Below, one piece after another: positions 35,073 to 43,824 of a stretch of 64,000 nucleotides of DNA. Each line of letters opens with the position of its first letter. Within the stretch, counting starts at the first letter, position 1. The stretch is taken from assembly GCF_003938655.1 (NCBI RefSeq), contig NZ_RJJT01000012.1, positions 1-64,000 of the forward strand, given 5' to 3'. This DNA comes from Rhizobium pisi. GTDB taxonomy: Bacteria > Pseudomonadota > Alphaproteobacteria > Rhizobiales > Rhizobiaceae. The notes under the pieces are model-generated. The model ran no database searches. It was not told the DNA's origin and worked only from the letters and a program-made list of their open reading frames with translations. The position numbers and the translations under genes are program-made.

Positions 35073-35849
35073 TCAGGCGTTGGCCGCCATCACTGTCGAT
35101 AGAAACCGCTTCACCCCTTCCGTCGCGGGATTTCGAAACAATTCCTTCGGTTCGTCATCCTGCTCAAGGCGACCATTTTGCAGGAATATCATCCGGTTCG
35201 ACACATCGCGTGCGAACCGCATTTCATGCGTGACGAGGAGGATCGTAGCCCCCGCTTCCGCCAGCGCCCTTATGACTTTCAGCACTTCACCCACGAGCTC
35301 GGGGTCCAGCGCCGACGTCGGCTCATCGCACAGCATCAGTTTTGGTCTCATTGCCAGAACACGTGCGATCGCGACACGTTGTTGCTGCCCGCCCGAAAGC
35401 TGTTGCGGGTAGCGGTCGCGGAAACTCGCCATGCCGACTTTCGACAAGGCCGAGAGCGCAACCTCTTCGGCGTCTTTTCTGCCGAGCTTCAGCACCCAAA
35501 CGACTGCCTCGGTCACGTTGGCCAGGACGCTCAGGTGAGGCCAGAGATTGAAGTTCTGGAACACCATGCCGATCTGTCTGCGAAGGTTCCTGATATCGCG
35601 ACCGTTGACGATCTGGCTTCGGCCGCGCTGGTCATTGACGACGGAGACGGACTGGCCCATGCACTCGATCCGACCTGATGTCGGCGTCTCCAGAAAATTG
35701 ATGCAGCGAAGTACGGTACTTTTTCCACATCCGGACGACCCGATCAGAGAGATGACTTCACCTTCTCTCATGTCGAAACTGATACCATCCAGCACCTTCG
35801 TCGATCCAAACGTCTTAGTGAGTTCGTGAACCTTTAGAATTGCGTTCAT
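35073..35849 (-). CDS. Polar amino-acid ABC transporter ATPase
   Basis: 258 residues from the ATG at 35849, with GAGG 8 bases upstream; a TTG at 35867 is an unlikely alternative. Markers: Walker A GSSGCGKST, Q-loop FQNFNLWPHL typical of amino-acid ATPases, signature LSGGQQQRVAIAR, Walker B LMLCDEPTSALDPE and the switch His in VTHEM. Follows the aminotransferase gene by 29 bases, so the unit probably starts at 37279 and runs through the transporter to the oxidoreductase. Confidence 0.93.
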   Translation of the reverse strand: MNAILKVHELTKTFGSTKVLDGISFDMREGEVISLIGSSGCGKSTVLRCINFLETPTSGRIECMGQSVSVVNDQRGRSQIVNGRDIRNLRRQIGMVFQNFNLWPHLSVLANVTEAVVWVLKLGRKDAEEVALSALSKVGMASFRDRYPQQLSGGQQQRVAIARVLAMRPKLMLCDEPTSALDPELVGEVLKVIRALAEAGATILLVTHEMRFARDVSNRMIFLQNGRLEQDDEPKELFRNPATEGVKRFLSTVMAANA

Positions 35850-35878
35850 GCGTGGAGCCTCAGACAATTGCCCATTCG

Positions 35879-37279
35879 TTATCCCGCCACCAGTCCTTGG
35901 GAGTCCAGTTCCCGCAGCACCTCGTCAACGGCAGCCCTTGCGATCGCAACCATTTCGTCGATTTCCGCTTCCGTCATCACAAGTGGCGGTGCAAAGCCCA
36001 AAATGTCTCCATGCGGCATCGCGCGCGCTATGAGGTTGCGATTTCGAGCGGCTTGCGAGATGCGCGCGCCGACCTTCAGGCCGGGATCGAACGAAGCCTT
36101 GGTGTCGCGATCGGAAACGAACTCGATGGCTGCAAGCATGCCAACGCCACGAACTTCCCCGACGATCGGGTTTTGCTCGAATTCTGCCTTCAGCCGCTGC
36201 AAAAGATAAGCGCCCTTGGTCGCGGACTGGGCCGCCAGGTTTTCGCGCTCGACGATATCAAGCACTGCGTTCGCCGCGGCGGCGCCAATCGGATGGCCAG
36301 AATAGGTGTAGCCGTGTGAGAAGGAGCCCACCCGCGGCGTCGCCTCCTCCATGACCTCATAGACTTTCTGCGAAACGATGGCCGCCGATAGTGGCACATA
36401 GGCTGACGTCAAGCCCTTGGCGACGGTGACCAAATCGGGTTCCATGCCGTAGAGATCCGAACCGAACATGGCGCCGGTGCGGCCAAACCCGCAGACCACC
36501 TCGTCGGCAATCAGCAGCACGTCGTACTTCTTCAGCACAGCTTGGATTTTCGGCCAGTATCCTGCCGGCGGCGGTGTAATGCCTCCCGTTCCAAGGACCG
36601 GCTCCGCGATGAAGGCGCCGACAGTGTCGGGCCCTTCGGCGAGAATAAGCGCTTCCAGTTCATCAGCGCGACGCTGTGAAAAGATTTCTTCGGTCTCACC
36701 AGGCATCGCACCGCGATAGAAATGCGGCACGCCGGTACGCAGAATCCCCGAAACCGGGAGATCCATATGATCGTGGTAAAAGCTCAAGCCTGTCATCGAA
36801 CCGGAAACCACAGAACATCCATGGTAGCCACGCTCACGCGAGATGATCTTCTTCTTTTGCGCTTTCCCGCGGAGATTGTTGTAATACCAGACGATCTTCG
36901 CCTGCGTCTCGTTCGCGTCCGAACCGGACAGCCCGTAGAAGACCTTCGACATGTTGCCTGGCGCCATTCGCACCAGTCGATCCGAAAGTCGTGCGAGCTC
37001 CTCGGTCGTATGTGCGGCGTAAGAATGATAATAGGCAAGCTTGTAGGCCTGCCGGGCGATCGCTTCGGCGACTTCAGTGCGGCCGTAGCCGACATTCACG
37101 CAGTAGAGACCCGCAAACCCGTCCAAATATTCTCTGCCGGACGCGTCCCTAATACGAACGCCCTTTCCCGTCTCGACGATGGTAGGATCGGTCTCCCCGG
37201 CTGCGTAATTCTTAAGGTAGGTGAACGGATGCAGAACGGTCCTGCGGTCCATGTCAGCTATTTCAGCAATGTTGGTCAT
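35879..37279 (-). CDS. Class III aminotransferase (omega-amino acid/diamine:pyruvate type)
   Basis: 466 residues from the ATG at 37279, which has AGGA 7 bases upstream; the ATG at 37294 lacks one. Blocks: YGLSGSDANETQ near residues 115-126, RGYHGCSVVSGS, Asp259 in IADEVVCGFGRTG and the PLP lysine Lys288 in TVAKGLTSAYVPL. The pattern fits pyruvate-dependent omega-amino-acid or putrescine transaminases rather than the phospho-lyases at 23180 and 51094. It is first in the leftward unit with the ABC transporter and FAD oxidoreductase, and divergent from an Lrp gene with phased repeats in between. Amino donor unknown. Confidence 0.9.
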   Translation of the reverse strand: MTNIAEIADMDRRTVLHPFTYLKNYAAGETDPTIVETGKGVRIRDASGREYLDGFAGLYCVNVGYGRTEVAEAIARQAYKLAYYHSYAAHTTEELARLSDRLVRMAPGNMSKVFYGLSGSDANETQAKIVWYYNNLRGKAQKKKIISRERGYHGCSVVSGSMTGLSFYHDHMDLPVSGILRTGVPHFYRGAMPGETEEIFSQRRADELEALILAEGPDTVGAFIAEPVLGTGGITPPPAGYWPKIQAVLKKYDVLLIADEVVCGFGRTGAMFGSDLYGMEPDLVTVAKGLTSAYVPLSAAIVSQKVYEVMEEATPRVGSFSHGYTYSGHPIGAAAANAVLDIVERENLAAQSATKGAYLLQRLKAEFEQNPIVGEVRGVGMLAAIEFVSDRDTKASFDPGLKVGARISQAARNRNLIARAMPHGDILGFAPPLVMTEAEIDEMVAIARAAVDEVLRELDSQGLVAG

Positions 37280-37367
37280 TTCTAAATTCCTCATGCAGCG
37301 AGGTCATCGTCGGGCTGAACGTTTCTGCCGCCTCTCTCTTGTCCATTCAGCGTAGAAGCATTGAGGC

Positions 37368-37440
37368 GATGAATTCCGGCGTAAGTATTGCTGAGACGAG
37401 GAATTCCTGCTTTCTATGGCTACAAAACGATGAAATCCTG
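37368..37440. promoter_or_regulatory. Three phased direct repeats, Lrp-type operator candidate
   Basis: Copies of GA(T/G)GAA(T/A)TCC(T/G)G start at 37368, 37398 and 37429, spaced 30 and 31 bases, close to three helical turns. They lie between the divergent aminotransferase gene (start 37279) and Lrp gene (start 37452). Repeats on the same face of the helix are characteristic of Lrp/AsnC octamer binding. Binding by the adjacent Lrp is inference. Confidence 0.65.
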
Positions 37441-37451
37441 CGGAGTTTCCA

Positions 37452-37928
37452 ATGCAGCTCGACCGCCTAGATGCTCGCCTTCTCAGTATCGTGCAGGTTC
37501 ATAACAGACACAGCAGCGAGGAGCTCGGTGCGATGGTTGGTCTTTCGGCCACTGCGGTGCAGCGCCGCCTCAAGCGGCTTCGTGAGGCTGGAGTGATTGA
37601 GGCGGAGGTTGCGGTTGTGAAACCTAAATCTGTCGGCCGACCGATCGCAATGCTGGTACTGGTCACGCTCGAGCGCGAAAGAGCCGACATCGTCGACCGG
37701 TTCAAGCAATCGATCCGGCAGACGCCAGAAGTGATGAACGGCTACTATGTAACGGGAGATGCGGATTTCGTCTTGATTGTCACTGCCGAGAGCATGGAGG
37801 ACTATGAGGTCTTTACCCGCAAGTTCTTCTATGAAAATCCCGACATCAAGGGGTTCAAGACAATGGTGGTCATGGACCGCGTCAAGACAGGCTTTTCAGT
37901 TCCGATCGACTTTGATCACTTCTCCTGA
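37452..37928 (+). CDS. Lrp/AsnC-family transcriptional regulator
   Basis: 158 residues. The N-terminal helix-turn-helix has the pattern LDARLLSIVQVHNRHSSEELGAMVGLSATAVQRRLKRL, and the RAM domain contains VMNGYYVTGDADFVLIV. The ATG has GGAG 8 bases upstream. It is divergent from the aminotransferase/transporter unit and upstream of the homoserine dehydrogenase gene (249 bases), so it could control both directions through the phased repeats at 37368-37440. It is distinct in sequence from the other two Lrp proteins here. Confidence 0.92.
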   Translation: MQLDRLDARLLSIVQVHNRHSSEELGAMVGLSATAVQRRLKRLREAGVIEAEVAVVKPKSVGRPIAMLVLVTLERERADIVDRFKQSIRQTPEVMNGYYVTGDADFVLIVTAESMEDYEVFTRKFFYENPDIKGFKTMVVMDRVKTGFSVPIDFDHFS

Positions 37929-38177
37929 GATTGCCGCCGACGGCCGCTCAGACGCGTCGACTTTGCGCAAAGATTGACACATTGAGGGATTGCATGGGCG
38001 AGTGGGCTTCTTGCCCGACCACTTGTCCGTCCGAGCGCTGGAGCCGGACGACGAACAAGCGGCAAGCGACCAGCATCATGAGCAAAATGCACGGCAGATT
38101 GGTCTGTTTGTGCCGTTCCGACTGAGCGATTTGCATCGCATGGTATGCGCACAAATCGCTTCATCGGAGGAAACCAC

Positions 38178-39239
38178 ATGAAGATCTACAATATTGCCCT
38201 AATCGGATTTGGCGGCGTCAACCGTGCCTTGACCGAGCTCATCGCGACAAAGAGCCCGCTTTGGGAACGGGACCTTGGTTTCCGCCTGAACATCGTTGCG
38301 GTCAGCGATCTCCATCTGGGCTCCGTCATTTCGCCCAACGGTCTGGATGCCAAGACCCTCGTGGAGGCGAATTTCGCGAAAGGCGGTTTTGGCCAGCTCT
38401 CCGGCGGCAGCGCCGAGGCCGACAACGAAGCCATTATCAAGACGGCGCCCGCCGATATCGTCGTGGAGGCGACTTTTACGAACCCGAAGGACGGCGAGCC
38501 CGCGGTTTCACACTGCCGCTGGGCTCTCAACTCGGGCAAGCACGTCGTCACCACGAACAAGGGGCCAATAGCGATTGCTGGTCGCGAACTGAAGGCACTT
38601 GCCAAGGCGAACACTGTTCACTTCGAGTATGAGGGCTCCGTGATGAGCGGCACGCCCGTCATAAGGATGGCATGGAAGACCCTTGCCGGAGCAGAGGTGA
38701 AAGGGTTTGAAGGGATCCTCAACGGCACGTCGAACTTCGTCCTCGGTCGCATGGAGGACGGTCTCGACTTCGCCAGCGCTGTTGCGGAAGCGCAGGCCCT
38801 GGGCTATGCCGAAGCCGATCCGACCGCCGACGTCGAAGGTTTCGACGTTCGCCTGAAAGTCGTGATCCTGGCAAATGAGCTGCTGGGAGCAAATCTCAAG
38901 CCGGAGGATGTCTCCTGCCGCGGCATCTCCGAGCTTTCCCCTTCCGACATTCAAGCAGCTGCCAAGGTTGAAAGCCGTTGGAAACTGATCGGGTCCGCAG
39001 TTCGCAATGCCGACGGGACGATAACCGGCAGTGTCGCGCCCAAACAGCTTGCTCTCGGACATACGCTCGCCGGCGTCAACGGCGCTACCAACGCAGTATC
39101 GCTGAACACAGAGCTTCTCGGCCCCGTTACGGTTAGTGGCCCAGGCGCCGGTCGAATCGAAACCGCCTACGCACTGCTGTCCGACATCGTGGCTATACAC
39201 AATGCCCAGTCGGCCAGTTTCGCGAAGGAGGCAGCGTGA
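38178..39239 (+). CDS. hom: Homoserine dehydrogenase, short form lacking an ACT domain
   Basis: 353 residues from the ATG at 38178 with GGAGG 7 bases upstream. The Rossmann start IALIGFGGVNRAL is followed by VVTTNKGPIA, EGSVMSGTPVI and the catalytic block GYAEADPTADVEGFDVRLK (residues 209-227, Lys227). The biosynthetic enzyme of this bacterial group is usually about 430 residues with a C-terminal ACT domain for threonine feedback; that domain is absent here. A short enzyme inside a catabolic operon suggests homoserine oxidation to aspartate semialdehyde. Overlaps the next gene by one base. Confidence 0.88.
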   Translation: MKIYNIALIGFGGVNRALTELIATKSPLWERDLGFRLNIVAVSDLHLGSVISPNGLDAKTLVEANFAKGGFGQLSGGSAEADNEAIIKTAPADIVVEATFTNPKDGEPAVSHCRWALNSGKHVVTTNKGPIAIAGRELKALAKANTVHFEYEGSVMSGTPVIRMAWKTLAGAEVKGFEGILNGTSNFVLGRMEDGLDFASAVAEAQALGYAEADPTADVEGFDVRLKVVILANELLGANLKPEDVSCRGISELSPSDIQAAAKVESRWKLIGSAVRNADGTITGSVAPKQLALGHTLAGVNGATNAVSLNTELLGPVTVSGPGAGRIETAYALLSDIVAIHNAQSASFAKEAA

Positions 39240-40651
39240 TGCCCGGTCTAGCCTTGAAGCCCGCCTCTTCCAACGAGATCATCGTCAGTAATCCTTTCGA
39301 CGGCAGTTTTGTCGGCGCCATCCGAGAGACCAGTGCCGACGCTGTGGACCTGTTGCTCGAACGCGCCAGGCGCGGCGCGCAGATTGCCCGATCGCTCCCC
39401 CGCCACCAGCGCTCTGCGATTCTCGAAAGGGCCGCAGCCGCCATCGAAGAACGTAAGGAGGAGTTTGCGCTCCTGATCGTGCGGGAGGCGGGGAAGACAA
39501 TTGCCCAGGCCCGCAAGGAGGCGACACGTTGCGTCAACACGCTGAAACTCTCTGCGGAAGAGGCCAAGCGGAATGCTGGCGAAGTCATTCCATTCGATGC
39601 CTATGCTGGATCGGAAACTCGCCAGGGCTGGTTCACCCGGGAGCCGCTAGGGATCATCGCGGCGATCACGCCGTACAATGACCCGCTCAATCTCGTGGCG
39701 CACAAGCTTGGCCCCGCCATCGCCGGCGCAAATGCAGTAGTCCTGAAACCGTCGGAACTTGCCCCTCTCTCAGCCCTCAAGCTGGTGGACGTGTTAATCG
39801 AAAGCGGTTTGCCGGACGAGGTCATCACGGTCGCTGTTGGCGGCGCCGACCTGGGCAAGGCGATTGTTTCGGCAAAAGACGTTCGCATGATCTCCTTTAC
39901 AGGGGGCTTTGTCACGGGCGAGGCCATCGCACGATCTGCAGGCATCAAGAAGCTCGCAATGGATCTCGGTGGCAATGCGCCGGTTATCGTGATGGAAAAT
40001 TGCGAAGTTAACGCCGCCGTGGAAGATTGCGTGTCAGGTGCCTTCTGGGCGGCTGGCCAGAACTGCATCGGAACGCAACGAATTCTGGTACAGCGCTCGA
40101 TCTATGAACGCTTCAAGACCGAGTTCGTGGCCCAGACCACCCGGATAAAAACCGGCGACCCGATGAACTCCGAGACTGACATGGGCCCGATGATCTCCGA
40201 AAACGCGGTGAACCGAGCCGCCGCTATGGTGGAACGAGCAATCGCTGCCGGCGCGATGCTGCTTTGCGGTCACAAGCCAGCCGGCACCCTCTATCCTCCG
40301 ACCGTCCTGGAAAACGTACCGGCCGCTTGCGACGTACTGAATGAGGAAGTCTTCGCCCCGGTCGTCATACTGCAGCCGTTCGATGACCTTGAAGAGGCAA
40401 TAGAGCTGGCTAACAAGCCGGAATACAGCCTCCATGCCGGGATCTTTACCAACGATCTTGCCAGTGCCCTGGAGGCAGCAAAGCGGATCGACGCCGGCGG
40501 CGTCATGATCAACCAGTCGTCGGACTATCGGTTCGACGCAATGCCGTTTGGCGGATTCAAATACGGCAGCATGGGACGCGAAGGGGTTCGCTTTGCTTAT
40601 GAGGACATGACCCAGCCTAAGGTCGTCTGCATCACGTCGCTCCAGCACTGA
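39239..40651 (+). CDS. Aldehyde dehydrogenase, proposed aspartate-semialdehyde oxidation
   Basis: 470 residues from the ATG at 39239, overlapping the stop of the upstream gene (TGATG); a GTG one codon earlier is possible. Blocks: ITPYNDPLNLVAHK near residues 143-156, LKPSE, FTGGFVTG, catalytic Cys276 in GQNCIGTQRI, and EEVFAPVVIL. The general-base position usually read as ELGG is DLGG here (Asp242). The PYNDPLN pattern places it in the phosphonoacetaldehyde/lactaldehyde/GAPN-like group, not the GabD group. Between homoserine dehydrogenase and aspartase genes, oxidation of aspartate semialdehyde to aspartate is the logical reaction, but that is inference. Confidence 0.85.
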   Translation: MPGLALKPASSNEIIVSNPFDGSFVGAIRETSADAVDLLLERARRGAQIARSLPRHQRSAILERAAAAIEERKEEFALLIVREAGKTIAQARKEATRCVNTLKLSAEEAKRNAGEVIPFDAYAGSETRQGWFTREPLGIIAAITPYNDPLNLVAHKLGPAIAGANAVVLKPSELAPLSALKLVDVLIESGLPDEVITVAVGGADLGKAIVSAKDVRMISFTGGFVTGEAIARSAGIKKLAMDLGGNAPVIVMENCEVNAAVEDCVSGAFWAAGQNCIGTQRILVQRSIYERFKTEFVAQTTRIKTGDPMNSETDMGPMISENAVNRAAAMVERAIAAGAMLLCGHKPAGTLYPPTVLENVPAACDVLNEEVFAPVVILQPFDDLEEAIELANKPEYSLHAGIFTNDLASALEAAKRIDAGGVMINQSSDYRFDAMPFGGFKYGSMGREGVRFAYEDMTQPKVVCITSLQH

Positions 40652-40701
40652 TCGCCGGCGCCGGCGCCAGTTTGAACCCATCGTCGTTTTTGGAAGTCAA
40701 G

Positions 40702-41580
40702 ATGTTCAAAGGATCCATCACTGCCCTTGTCACCCCATTTGACGATGGGAAAATCGATGAGGTCGCGCTTCGCACCCTCATCGAATGGCAGATCGCCGAG
40801 GGCACGTCAGGGCTTGTCCCCTGCGGAACGACGGGGGAAAGCCCGACCCTCACTCATGCCGAACACAAGCGAGTCGTGGAAATCACGATCGAGGCAGCGG
40901 ATGGCCGCGTTCCGGTCATCGCCGGCGCCGGCTCCAATAGCACCGAGGAAGCAATCGGCTTCGCGCGGCACGCTCAGGAGGCCGGCGCGGACGGTTTACT
41001 GATCGTCTCACCGTACTACAATAAACCCACCCAGGAGGGGATCTATCAGCACTTTAGGGCGATCGACGCTGCAGCTACGATTCCGATCATCGTCTACAAT
41101 ATTCCGGGCCGGAGTGTGATCGATATTCAAGTCGAAACGCTAACCCGCATTTTTATGGATTGTCCGAACGTCAAGGGCGTCAAGGACGCGACAGGCAATC
41201 TCTTGCGACCGTCGTTGGAGCGGATGGCCTGCGGTAATGAGTTCAATCTTCTCACCGGCGAAGATGGCACGGCGCTGGGGTACATGGCCCATGGCGGCCA
41301 CGGTTGCATCTCGGTGACCGCAAATGTTGCTCCCCGGCTATGTGCAGACTTCCAGCGGGCATGCCTGGGAGGCGACTTTACGGCGGCACTGGCTCTTCAA
41401 GATCGACTGATGCCCCTGCATCGCGCGCTATTCCTCGAGACCAGTCCGGCTGGCGTGAAATTCGCGCTGGCGCAACTCTCAAAGATCCGAGGTGACCTGC
41501 GCCTTCCTCTCGTGGAGGTGAGCGATCCTGTTAAAGAGGTTATTACTCATGCCATGCGCCACGCCGGAATTCTGGACTAG
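40702..41580 (+). CDS. DapA-family (dihydrodipicolinate synthase-like) lyase
   Basis: 292 residues from the ATG at 40702. All DHDPS landmarks are present: CGTTGESPTLTHAEH, GSNSTEEA, YYNKPTQEG, Tyr133 in VYNIPGR and the Schiff-base Lys161 in GVKDATG. It is therefore probably a true DHDPS that condenses pyruvate with aspartate semialdehyde, or a closely related aldolase. In the middle of a homoserine/aspartate operon this could divert aspartate semialdehyde toward lysine, or catalyse a related retro-aldol step. A housekeeping dapA is expected elsewhere. It is 50 bases after the ALDH and 12 before aspartase. Confidence 0.87.
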   Translation: MFKGSITALVTPFDDGKIDEVALRTLIEWQIAEGTSGLVPCGTTGESPTLTHAEHKRVVEITIEAADGRVPVIAGAGSNSTEEAIGFARHAQEAGADGLLIVSPYYNKPTQEGIYQHFRAIDAAATIPIIVYNIPGRSVIDIQVETLTRIFMDCPNVKGVKDATGNLLRPSLERMACGNEFNLLTGEDGTALGYMAHGGHGCISVTANVAPRLCADFQRACLGGDFTAALALQDRLMPLHRALFLETSPAGVKFALAQLSKIRGDLRLPLVEVSDPVKEVITHAMRHAGILD

Positions 41581-41592
41581 GAGGAACGGCAA

Positions 41593-42990
41593 ATGGGAAC
41601 TGAACGCATAGAGACCGATTTGATCGGCCCCCTCCCAATCCCTGGTGACGTTCTCTACGGTGTGCATACGCGTCGAGCCGAGCTTAACTTCACCGTTTCC
41701 GGCCTTCGCCTGAAAGACTTCCCCGAACTCATTCAGTCCATGGCTATGGTCAAGAAGGCGGCCGCGTATGCAAACGCCGAGCTTGGCCTGCTTTCAGCGG
41801 AAAAAGTGTCGGCGATCTCAGCGGCTTGCGATGAGCTCATCGAGTTGAAATGCGTTGATGAGAACTTCCCGGTCGATATGATGCAGGGTGGTGCGGGAAC
41901 GTCCACCAACATGAACGTGAATGAAGTTGTCGCGAACCTGGCGCTCTGGAAGCTCGGTGCGAATGTGGGCGACTATGACAAGCTTCATCCGAATGATGAT
42001 GTGAACCTGTCGCAATCGACAAACGATGTCTATCCGACCGCACTGCGTCTGACCATTCTTCGTGCTTGCGAAGGGCTGATCGAGTCCCAGGTCGGGCTGC
42101 GCGACGCATTCCGCGCCAAAGCCCGTGAATATGCGACTGCGCTGAAGGTCGGCCGCACTCAGTTGCAGGACGCCGTCCCAATGACAGTCGGGCAGGAGTT
42201 TGATGCGTTCGCCGAGCTGATCGACGAAGATATCAACCAACTGCAATTCGCTTCCAGGCTGTTGAAAGAGGTTAATCTCGGCGGATCTGCGATCGGAACT
42301 TCGATCAACGTCCCCGGCGGCTTTCCAGCCGCGGCTTGCATCCACCTCACACAGATTTCTGGTATCCAGCTCATCCGAGCTCGAAATCTGATTGAGGCCA
42401 CCTCCGACACCGGTGGTTTCGTTTCCATCTCCAGTGTCCTCAAGCGAATTGCTGTGAAGCTGACAAAGGTCTGCAACGATCTGCGGCTCTTGAGCAGTGG
42501 GCCGAGGGGCGGCCTCGGGGAAATCCGACTTCCGCCCGTCCAGGCCGGTTCCTCGATCATGCCCGGCAAAGTCAACGCCGTCATTCCGGAAATGATGAAC
42601 CAAATCGCATTTCAGGTTATCGGAAATGATCTCACGGTCACCCTGGCGGCAAGCGCGGGGCAGTTGCAACTCAATGCGATGGAGCCCGTAATCATCCTCA
42701 ACATCCTACAGTCCATGCGGATGTTGACGCGGGGTATGGACATTTTTAAGCAGCGGTGCGTCGCCGGCATTGAAGTCGATGTCGACCGTTGCAAGGACCT
42801 CCTCGATCAGTCTCTTGTCCTTGCGACACCGTTGGCGATGCTTATCGGCTACAGTAAGGCAGCGCAGCTTGCCAAGAAAGCGCTGGCCGAAAAGCGGGGG
42901 CTGCGGCAGGTCGTGGAAGAGGAAGGCATCTTAGCCTCCAGTCAAGTTGAAGAGCTCTTTGAAGGTAGCGCGACCTTCGCAAATTTCTGA
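41593..42990 (+). CDS. aspA: Aspartate ammonia-lyase (aspartase)
   Basis: 465 residues of the fumarase/aspartase superfamily. Visible are GAGTSTNMNVNE near residues 100-111, STNDVYPTA, and the mobile catalytic loop signature GSSIMPGKVN at 319-328. The length and N-terminal TDLIGPLPIPGDVLYGVHT fit aspartase rather than fumarase. It converts aspartate to fumarate and ammonia. With homoserine dehydrogenase and the ALDH it closes a plausible route from homoserine to fumarate. AGGAGG 7 bases upstream gives a strong ribosome-binding site. Confidence 0.9.
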   Translation: MGTERIETDLIGPLPIPGDVLYGVHTRRAELNFTVSGLRLKDFPELIQSMAMVKKAAAYANAELGLLSAEKVSAISAACDELIELKCVDENFPVDMMQGGAGTSTNMNVNEVVANLALWKLGANVGDYDKLHPNDDVNLSQSTNDVYPTALRLTILRACEGLIESQVGLRDAFRAKAREYATALKVGRTQLQDAVPMTVGQEFDAFAELIDEDINQLQFASRLLKEVNLGGSAIGTSINVPGGFPAAACIHLTQISGIQLIRARNLIEATSDTGGFVSISSVLKRIAVKLTKVCNDLRLLSSGPRGGLGEIRLPPVQAGSSIMPGKVNAVIPEMMNQIAFQVIGNDLTVTLAASAGQLQLNAMEPVIILNILQSMRMLTRGMDIFKQRCVAGIEVDVDRCKDLLDQSLVLATPLAMLIGYSKAAQLAKKALAEKRGLRQVVEEEGILASSQVEELFEGSATFANF

Positions 42991-43019
42991 TGGGTTCATC
43001 GTCCGCATAAGGGTGGGAA

Positions 43020-43805
43020 ATGGCTGTTTTTACCGAGCTTTCTGACGAAGATCGCCAACTCATTACCGCGGCTTATGGTTTTACGTCGCTTCTGTCGGTG
43101 ATTGGCATTGCGGACGGCGACTCTGAGACGACCTATCTATTTCGGACTGGGGAAGGTGAATTCATCGTTACCCTTTTCGAGAACGGAGCCCAACCTTCAG
43201 ATCTGGAAAGGGCCTTCGAAACCATGGAGGCTCTTTATCGACATGGCGTCCCCTGCCCGAAGCCGCTGCGCACTGTCGCCGGCCACGCCACGTCTCGGGC
43301 CGCAGGTCGATTGGTTGCCATCGTTAGCTTCGTACCCGGCGCCTCACCCACATTTGCAAACCCGGCAAAATGCCTCAGCCTGGGCCGCGTGATGGCTGAA
43401 ATACACACCGTCCTGGAACGAAAAGCGAAGTGCAAATCGACGGATCTTCCCATTGGCGCAATTCATGGCGCATTGGTCCATGAGAACGTCTTTTTCCTCG
43501 GAGAAGAAGTCAGCGGGGTCATCAACTTCAGGCTTCGGCACGAGGATGCGCTCGTGTCGGAGCTTGCTGATGCGCTTGTCGGGTGGGCGGGCGAAATCGA
43601 CGGAGATCTGAACAAAGAGCGGGCGCGAGCGATGTTGCAGGGTTATCAGGGAGTCCGCGGCCTGACTGATGCGGAAAAGAAGGCGCTGCCAGGGTTCATA
43701 ATGGCTTCGACATCAAAGCGATTTGCGAGCAGAAAGGAAAGTATATTACTACCGGAAATCGCCGTGTTAGCTTATCGGTCCGTAACCCCCGACATTTTAG
43801 GTTAA
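43020..43805 (+). CDS. Homoserine kinase-like (ThrB type II, APH fold) protein, probable pseudokinase
   Basis: 261 residues. The layout follows rhizobial homoserine kinase type II: FTELSDED start, LLSVIGIADGD, FIVTLFE and VFFLGEEVSGVINF. However, the catalytic loop HGDLxxxN reads HGALVHEN (Ala151 in place of the catalytic Asp; codon GCA at 43470-43472), and the metal-binding IDF reads INF (Asn169). Both acidic residues needed for phosphotransfer are gone while the frame stays open, so it looks like a conserved non-catalytic kinase. It also is shorter than the usual about 320 residues. It could bind homoserine as a sensor or be decaying. Directly upstream of the Lrp gene. Confidence 0.8.
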   Translation: MAVFTELSDEDRQLITAAYGFTSLLSVIGIADGDSETTYLFRTGEGEFIVTLFENGAQPSDLERAFETMEALYRHGVPCPKPLRTVAGHATSRAAGRLVAIVSFVPGASPTFANPAKCLSLGRVMAEIHTVLERKAKCKSTDLPIGAIHGALVHENVFFLGEEVSGVINFRLRHEDALVSELADALVGWAGEIDGDLNKERARAMLQGYQGVRGLTDAEKKALPGFIMASTSKRFASRKESILLPEIAVLAYRSVTPDILG

Positions 43806-43824
43806 GCGACCCGGCTCAATCTCC

